Of a stretch of DNA of 64,000 nucleotides, positions 59,182-64,000 are shown one piece after another. The DNA is from Lentzea albidocapillata subsp. violacea (GTDB taxonomy: Bacteria > Actinomycetota > Actinomycetes > Mycobacteriales > Pseudonocardiaceae). The notes below the pieces were generated by a model. The model was not told where the DNA came from. It worked only from the letters and a program-made list of their open reading frames with translations, and did no database searches. Numbering within the stretch: the stretch's first letter is position 1; each line of letters opens with the position of its first letter. Location of the stretch: positions 434,001 to 498,000 of the forward strand of contig NZ_FNET01000003.1 in NCBI RefSeq assembly GCF_900100275.1. Direction: 5' to 3'. The position numbers and the translations under genes were made by a program.

Positions 59182-60177
59182 ATGGTGAAAGCGGAGAAAC
59201 GCTTCTCCTCGCTGGACGTCTGCGCAGGAGCCGGGGGGCTTGCGCTGGGGTTGGAGCAGGCCGGGTTCGACCCGGTGCTGTTGATCGACAACCGGGACGT
59301 TGCCTGCGAAACGCTCCGTGTGAACCGTCCGCACTGGCACGTGCTCGAGATGGACCTGATGGAGTTCGTGCCGGATGACTATCCGCAGGTCTATGACGTG
59401 GATCTGCTGTCAGCAGGCCTGCCCAGGGTGCAGGCGTCGGCAACGGCCACCCGCAGGCACGGCAGCGAGGCCGAACTCGAACTGCTCAAAGCGACGATCA
59501 TGCTCGTTCCCGGGGTGCAGCCACGTGCCCTGGTGGTGGAGAACGTTCCCGACCTCGCGGTCAAACCCGGGTATGAGTCCATCAGGGACTTTGTGGCGGA
59601 AGAACTCGGGCATCTCGGTTATCGCCATCGCTGGTTCGTTCTGAACGCTGCCGACCACGGCGTGGCGCAGAGTCGCGAACAGGGAATCCTCGTGGCGTTC
59701 AAAGGCGACGCGATGGATTTCTTCGAAGAGCCCGCTCCGTCGTTGGAGCCGTTTGTGACCGTCGGCGATGCGTTGCGCGAGTCGATGAGCGCCCGTGGAT
59801 GGCAGCAGGCGGAGGAATGGGCGAAGCAGGCCGACAAGCTGGCGCCGACCTTGGTGGGAGGGTCGTGGAAGCGCGGTGGACCAGACCTCGGGCCGACGGG
59901 TTCGAAGAGGGCTTGGGCGAAGATGGGCGTGGACGGCGGAACCCTGGCCGACGACGTACCTGGACCTGACTTCGATTGGAACCCCGGGGCGGGGAGGGCC
60001 GGCATGGTCAAGCTCACCGTCGAACAAGCCGCCACTTTGCAGGGATTCCCGGCGCAATGGCAGATCGCCGGCAGGAAAACGGTCAGGTACCGACAGATCG
60101 GACACGCATCGCCGCCACCGGTGGGGCAAGCGCTGGGACAGTCGATTCGGGCAGCTCTGGCACGAAGCAGTGCCTGA
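59182..60177 (+). CDS. C5-cytosine methyltransferase homologue lacking catalytic Cys
   Basis: A 331-residue member of the DNA C5-methyltransferase family. Motif I DVCAGAGGLALGLEQAGF is intact (about 13-30). Motif IV, usually PCQ with the catalytic Cys, reads SAGLPRVQASAT here, so the Cys is Arg. The ENV motif (VVENVPDL), QxRxR-type (QSREQGILV) and the final QxGNxxP-type (QIGHASPPPV) remain. It is therefore probably inactive alone. The active methylase follows 37 bp downstream. It may be a binding or specificity partner. ATG 59182 has only a weak ribosome site. Confidence 0.87.
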   Translation: MVKAEKRFSSLDVCAGAGGLALGLEQAGFDPVLLIDNRDVACETLRVNRPHWHVLEMDLMEFVPDDYPQVYDVDLLSAGLPRVQASATATRRHGSEAELELLKATIMLVPGVQPRALVVENVPDLAVKPGYESIRDFVAEELGHLGYRHRWFVLNAADHGVAQSREQGILVAFKGDAMDFFEEPAPSLEPFVTVGDALRESMSARGWQQAEEWAKQADKLAPTLVGGSWKRGGPDLGPTGSKRAWAKMGVDGGTLADDVPGPDFDWNPGAGRAGMVKLTVEQAATLQGFPAQWQIAGRKTVRYRQIGHASPPPVGQALGQSIRAALARSSA

Positions 60178-60214
60178 TTCCGGTCGCAGCCGCTGCGCGA
60201 TAAACTCCGACCCC

Positions 60215-61315
60215 ATGAACTCTGTGCGGCCATCGCTGTTCTCGTCTGCGCAGATGGTCGACCTGTTCGCCGGCCCCGGCGGACTCGATGTCGCCGCGCA
60301 CTGGCTCGGCCTGAAGGTCGCGGGCGTCGAGTGGGACCGAGACGCCTGCACGACTCGGAACGCGGCTCATCTCGTCACGGAGTTCGCGGACGTCCGTGAG
60401 TTCGCACCGACGAGCTTTCCCGACGCGACTGTGCTCACCGGCGGACCGCCGTGCCAGACCTACACGGTCGCGGGTGGCGGTGCCGGGAGGCGCGCCTTGG
60501 ACCAGGTGCTTGAGTTCCTGCAGCGCATGGTCAACGGCGAGGACGTCATGGACAAGCTGGCCAACATGCACGGTGATGCGGATCCGCGTACGGGGCTGGT
60601 GCTCGAACCATTGCGCTGGGTGCTGGCCGCCCACCGCGGCGGAAAGCCTTACGAGGCCATCGTGTTGGAGCAGGTGCCTGCCGTCCTTCCGGTGTGGGAG
60701 GAGTACGAGAAGGCGTTGCGCAACCTCGGGTACGACGTGGACACCGGCATCCTGCACACCGAGGAGTTCGGCGTTCCGCAGACCCGGCGGCGGGCGATCC
60801 TCATCGCTCGCCTGAACGGCGAAGCCAAGCTGCCGACTCCCACGCACCGTCGCTATCGCAAGGGCAAGTCGAAGGACGAGGGTGACCAGAAGCTCTTGCC
60901 CTGGGTGTCCATGGCGGAAGCACTGAGCAGGAAAGACAAGTTCGTCGTCGTCTCCAACTACGGCACCGGCGGTGTGCCCGAGGCGCGAGGCAGAAGACGG
61001 TCCGACGAACCGTCCGCGACTGTCACGGGCAAGATCGACCGGAACAAGCTGTACCCCGACGACACTCTCACGGCAACGCCGACGAGGTTCGAGAAGGACG
61101 AGTACGGCAGGCTGCAGACCTTCCCCAAGAACTACCCCTGGTCGGGAAGGCACATCCCGCAGCAAGTGGGCAACGCCATCCCGCCCAGGCTCGCGACTCA
61201 CATCCTCGCTGCCGCACTCGGACTGAAGTTCGAAGCCGACGACCTCGATCGTGCTGTTCGGTCGAACTGGGATCCTTACCCGGCCAAGCCTCTGGTGCCC
61301 ACGACCAAGGCCTGA
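60215..61315 (+). CDS. C5-cytosine DNA methyltransferase (active-type)
   Basis: A 366-residue DNA methylase. Motif I MVDLFAGPGGLDVAAHWLGL, motif IV TGGPPCQTYTVAG with catalytic Cys, LEQVPAVLP (variant of ENV), QTRRRAILIAR and QVGNAIPPRLATHIL are all present. The target-recognition region lies around 240-300. It modifies cytosine in an unknown site. Together with the Cys-less homologue it forms a pair, 16 bp from the convergent operon on the other strand. Most likely the modification arm of a restriction system whose nuclease may lie beyond the right edge. Confidence 0.93.
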   Translation: MNSVRPSLFSSAQMVDLFAGPGGLDVAAHWLGLKVAGVEWDRDACTTRNAAHLVTEFADVREFAPTSFPDATVLTGGPPCQTYTVAGGGAGRRALDQVLEFLQRMVNGEDVMDKLANMHGDADPRTGLVLEPLRWVLAAHRGGKPYEAIVLEQVPAVLPVWEEYEKALRNLGYDVDTGILHTEEFGVPQTRRRAILIARLNGEAKLPTPTHRRYRKGKSKDEGDQKLLPWVSMAEALSRKDKFVVVSNYGTGGVPEARGRRRSDEPSATVTGKIDRNKLYPDDTLTATPTRFEKDEYGRLQTFPKNYPWSGRHIPQQVGNAIPPRLATHILAAALGLKFEADDLDRAVRSNWDPYPAKPLVPTTKA

Positions 61316-61331
61316 CTGACGTCCCACAAGG

Positions 61332-62216
61332 TCACTCTTCCTCGTCTGTGGAGGAGTGCTTGCCGCGCTTGCGAAGCGGTGCTTCTTCCAGCAACTGGGT
61401 GAACAGCGGCAGCAACGCGCTGATGGCACGCTCGCTGACTTTGCCGTCGTCCGGAGCTTCGGGAAGTCGGTCCCACGGCACGGGAGGCATGCTTGCTGAC
61501 TCGTCCACCCAGTCCTGTACGGCGTCGTGGTCCGGTGCCTCGTCCGGAGCGAAGACGTCGTACAACAGCGTGCTGCCGGCGGCGTTCACCGCAGATGACA
61601 GGGCATTCACGCGGACGCCCAGGTCCGGAGTGTTCGCGTTCCGCAGCTCCTCCAGCAGGCGGAGGATGGTGTGCGCGGTCGGGCGGTGATCGATCACGTC
61701 GAGCCGCATGGTGGTGTTGAGAACGTCCTGGAAGCCGCAGGCGAACTCGGCCGGTCGGTAGTCGTAGCCGTCGCGGAACAGTTCGGCGGCCCACCACAGC
61801 CGGGAGAAGGCCTGCGTGTAGTGCGGTCCGCTGAATCGGGCGGCAGGCACGATCTCACCGCCTTTGTGTCGCCACACGACGTAGTCCGGTGCCGTGATCA
61901 TCGCCAGGAAGTTCCACCGACGACTGTCAGCGGCCTCGGTGCGCGTCATGCGCAGCGTCGCGTGTAGACGAGGAGCGAGCCAAGCGTCCGCACGGGACGG
62001 TCGGCCGGTGAACCTGTTCATCGCCTCGTCAAGCAGCTCGCGCACCGGCTCGACGTTCCATCGCGCTTCTGCCGGTTCGGGCTGCACCGCGGCTTTGCGG
62101 AGCGCGACCAGCGGTGGGCTTTCCTGTCCTGTCTGCATTCCTCTTGTGAGGAACTTGGCGATCGCGGCGTCGGGGAGAAGCCCGATCGTGTTCACCGCGG
62201 TGTCCGGACTGTTCAC
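61332..62216 (-). CDS. DUF6339-like hypothetical protein, defence-island type
   Basis: A 294-residue soluble protein. Conserved-looking segments: VNTIGLLPDAAIAKFLTRG, RWNFLAMITAPDYVVWRHKG, YTQAFSRLWWAAELFRDGYDY and RLLEELRNANTPDLG. It resembles DUF6339 proteins that accompany methylase/ATPase defence operons; this assignment is from memory and moderately certain. No nuclease motif is evident. GTG start at 62216 overlaps the previous stop (GTGA), so it is the last gene of a coupled three-gene chain. Confidence 0.65.
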   Translation of the reverse strand: MNSPDTAVNTIGLLPDAAIAKFLTRGMQTGQESPPLVALRKAAVQPEPAEARWNVEPVRELLDEAMNRFTGRPSRADAWLAPRLHATLRMTRTEAADSRRWNFLAMITAPDYVVWRHKGGEIVPAARFSGPHYTQAFSRLWWAAELFRDGYDYRPAEFACGFQDVLNTTMRLDVIDHRPTAHTILRLLEELRNANTPDLGVRVNALSSAVNAAGSTLLYDVFAPDEAPDHDAVQDWVDESASMPPVPWDRLPEAPDDGKVSERAISALLPLFTQLLEEAPLRKRGKHSSTDEEE

Positions 62217-63193
62217 TGACTCCCGCCCCTCGCGACGCTGTTCACCGACCGTGTTGCCACGGCCAGCTTCTTGGTCATCTGACTGCGTCTGCCTGCGGCG
62301 TACTGCACGCTCGTCTGCAACTCGGACCAACCGAAACCCTTGGTGCGACGCTCGTTGATGTCGAACAGCGCGTCGGTGAGCTGCCGTCCCGGCAGGACGT
62401 CGGGCAGCATCATCTGCAGGACCGGTTCGCGCCAGCCGCCCGGCATCTGGGGTGTGCCGTCCTCATCCAGGTCCAGATCGCTGATCGCCGTGTGGAACAT
62501 CGCCGTCCAGGCATCCTGAGCGATCTGACTCGACGTCATCTCGCGGAGCAGCTTCTCCTCTGCACTGCCTCCCTTGCCGTGCAAGACCTCGACCAGACCT
62601 TCGACGGCGCTGGTGTTCAGGTACACGGTCGGAATCTCACCGGTGGTCTCCACGATCCACGGTGCCTCCTTGAAGGGCCGCAACCACTCCAGGTCGCCTT
62701 CCCGGAAGTCGATCTCGACGATCTCGATCTCGCGCTGGCGCACCGGCGTCGTCACCTTCAGGTCGACGAACCAGTCCCGTTCAGCGGTACCGATGACGCG
62801 GCCCGGCAGGTTGTCGAGCGTGGCCGCCACGGTCAAGCTGAGCGATGCGCGATTGAGATGGTTGTTGCGCACCAACTCGATCCGCCCCTGCCAGCTGCCG
62901 TCCTGTACACGCGTCAGACGGCCACTCGTCCTGGCGTTCGTGGCCTTCTCGGTGAGTACCGCGAGGCAGACCGCGTCAGTCCACGGACCGTCGGCGAGCT
63001 CCTGTTCGGGCAGTGCAGCCCTGATGTGCAGTACGGCGACATCCCACTTGTCGCGGCCGGTCTGGTGCAACGCGACCGTCTGCTCGGCTTTCGACACGTG
63101 CGTGTACGGCAGTGGCGAGCCGTCCACCGTCACGGCGGTCACCTCGAAGCTCACGTCACCGAACAGCGTCGGGTACGGAAACGCCGCCTTCAC
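62213..63193 (-). CDS. hypothetical protein of the right-edge operon
   Basis: A 326-residue soluble protein I cannot assign. The N-terminal ~170 residues look like an all-beta domain (FGDVSFEVTAVTVDGS, WDVAVLHIRAALPEQE, GTAERDWFVDLKV). The C-terminal ~150 are mixed (FREGDLEWLRPFKEAPWIVETTGEIPTVYL, LQMMLPDVLPGRQ). No catalytic motif seen. GTG start 63193 overlaps the upstream stop and its own stop overlaps the DUF6339 start, so all three are translated together. Confidence 0.6.
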   Translation of the reverse strand: MKAAFPYPTLFGDVSFEVTAVTVDGSPLPYTHVSKAEQTVALHQTGRDKWDVAVLHIRAALPEQELADGPWTDAVCLAVLTEKATNARTSGRLTRVQDGSWQGRIELVRNNHLNRASLSLTVAATLDNLPGRVIGTAERDWFVDLKVTTPVRQREIEIVEIDFREGDLEWLRPFKEAPWIVETTGEIPTVYLNTSAVEGLVEVLHGKGGSAEEKLLREMTSSQIAQDAWTAMFHTAISDLDLDEDGTPQMPGGWREPVLQMMLPDVLPGRQLTDALFDINERRTKGFGWSELQTSVQYAAGRRSQMTKKLAVATRSVNSVARGGSQ

Positions 63194-64000
63194 CTGGCAC
63201 CTCCCCGTGCCTTCTGGACGTCGACGAGCAGACGGGACAGCTTGCCGCGTACGGGATGGCTGGCCGGGTCGGTGACGCCGGCGAACGAAGCCGAGCGCGT
63301 ACCGGCGGGGATCACCAGATTGCCGTTCTCGACCTGACAGTTGTCGGCTGCGGTGAGCAGACTCCACTCGACGGCCGGTCTGCCGCCGGATCGCACGTCG
63401 AACTTCGCCACCGGCGTCAGCAACCAGGAGTCCTCCGCTTCCGGCAGCTTCAGGTCGACATCGACGTGCCAGGCTCCGGTGTCGTCGAGACGGGCGTTGA
63501 TGCTGCGGACCGTCGGCACGCCCTGGGCACGCCGCGTGCCGGTGGACACACCACCCGAGTTCAGGCGCAGCAGTTCCTGCAACACCGCCGGGCCGCCGCG
63601 AGTGACGGTTTCCCGACGCCCCACCAGTTCTCGGACCGCCCGGTCGATCTCCTCCTTGAAGTCGTCGATGCGACTCAACGCACCGCGGCGGTACAGGGAC
63701 GTGAGCTCTTCCGTGCGGTCCCACTTGTTGTGCTCGGGAGGTTCGGACGCCCGGAGGAAGTCCTCGGCGAGCTGGACGTCGTCACCGTCGTTCTCGGTCG
63801 CGTGGCCGGCGAGCAGCACCGCCTGGAACGAGTCGGTGCCCAGCGGAAGCTCGCGCGGGCGACGCTCCATGATTGTCATCCGGTTGCCCCGCATGCACAC
63901 GACACGGTTCTTCCGCTCTTCATCGTCGGTCGCCGTCAGCAACAGGACCGCGCGGTGTTCGGTGCCTTTGCCCTCGACGCGCGGCGCGTTCAGCAGCGGC
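63190..64000 (-). CDS. C-terminal part of a large defence-type protein (5' end beyond right edge)
   Basis: 270 codons of a minus-strand gene that continues past 64000. The visible N-terminal portion (NAPRVEGKGTEHRAVLLLTATDDEE, VVCMRGNRMTIMER, FQAVLLAGHATE) resembles the end of a GHKL/HATPase-type module used in some defence ATPases; this is a weak judgement. It then has a charged helical region and a beta-rich end. It is the first visible gene of the three-gene coupled operon facing the methyltransferase pair. Confidence 0.5.
   Translation of the reverse strand, partial: PLLNAPRVEGKGTEHRAVLLLTATDDEERKNRVVCMRGNRMTIMERRPRELPLGTDSFQAVLLAGHATENDGDDVQLAEDFLRASEPPEHNKWDRTEELTSLYRRGALSRIDDFKEEIDRAVRELVGRRETVTRGGPAVLQELLRLNSGGVSTGTRRAQGVPTVRSINARLDDTGAWHVDVDLKLPEAEDSWLLTPVAKFDVRSGGRPAVEWSLLTAADNCQVENGNLVIPAGTRSASFAGVTDPASHPVRGKLSRLLVDVQKARGGAR

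Overview
The window is very GC-rich, tightly packed DNA with the gene content of a filamentous actinomycete. It has XRE/DUF397 pairs, SARP/BTAD and STAND-LuxR giant regulators, a SigE-family sigma factor, F420-type enzymes, several secreted polymer-degrading enzymes and many ATGA/GTGA start-stop overlaps. I would place it near the Pseudonocardiaceae (Lentzea/Saccharothrix-like), but genus and species cannot be read from the sequence alone. I saw no rRNA, tRNA, CRISPR array or intact insertion sequence.

Layout. 1-1.5 kb: a secreted CBM2-GH18 chitinase, cut by the left edge, behind two DasR-type operators. 1.7-6.1 kb: an XRE/DUF397 pair, a STAND-LuxR regulator and a divergent NarL-type response regulator. 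6.2-10.3 kb: an AlkA glycosylase, then a Ser/Thr kinase, an HTH-fused N6-adenine DNA methylase and a PP2C phosphatase, the last two diverging over a palindrome. 10.3-13.5 kb: a secreted S33 peptidase, a LuxR/TrmB-like regulator and tandem TetR-style operators with no TetR gene. 13.5-20.2 kb: a five-gene operon, GNAT - LuxE-like - LuxC/PaaK fusion - PaaK-like - CobF. It looks like a bioluminescence-type fatty-acid reductase without luciferase and is the best candidate here for an undescribed pathway.

20.5-29 kb: a secreted cyclophilin and DUF2306 protein, a run of four small secreted proteins including an M23 peptidase, a SARP regulator, and a membrane GGDEF/HD-GYP protein. 29-35.7 kb: an APC permease, a hypothetical gene, a DUF305 lipoprotein, an AA10 chitin-active LPMO behind a perfect DasR box with a second DUF305 lipoprotein in its operon, and an internally shortened FAD monooxygenase. 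35.6-42.5 kb: an AraC-SARP operon, DUF2000, Pr6Pr, SRPBCC + hydrolase, DUF998 and a zinc-ribbon protein. 42.7-47.7 kb: a chained six-gene operon (nucleotidyltransferase, BON, metallophosphoesterase, TPP enzyme, F420-type LLM oxidoreductase, duplicated membrane protein).

47.7-59.1 kb: a divergent solitary EF-Tu altered at two positions linked to elfamycin resistance, a STAS protein, two MGT-type glycosyltransferases (one frameshifted), a secreted C39-like peptidase, a LAL regulator, a SigE-family sigma factor coupled to an LCP protein, and a secreted PI-PLC-like/ricin protein. 59.1-64 kb: what appears to be the edge of a DNA modification or defence island. It has two C5-methyltransferases, one lacking the catalytic PCQ cysteine, facing a coupled three-gene operon that runs off the right edge.

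How the parts connect. The chitinase and LPMO share DasR-type boxes 31 kb apart, so chitin breakdown is probably co-regulated. The LPMO operon adds a DUF305 lipoprotein that may handle its copper. The LuxE/LuxC operon would activate and reduce a carboxylate to an aldehyde. The end islands contain modification and signalling genes typical of anti-phage functions.
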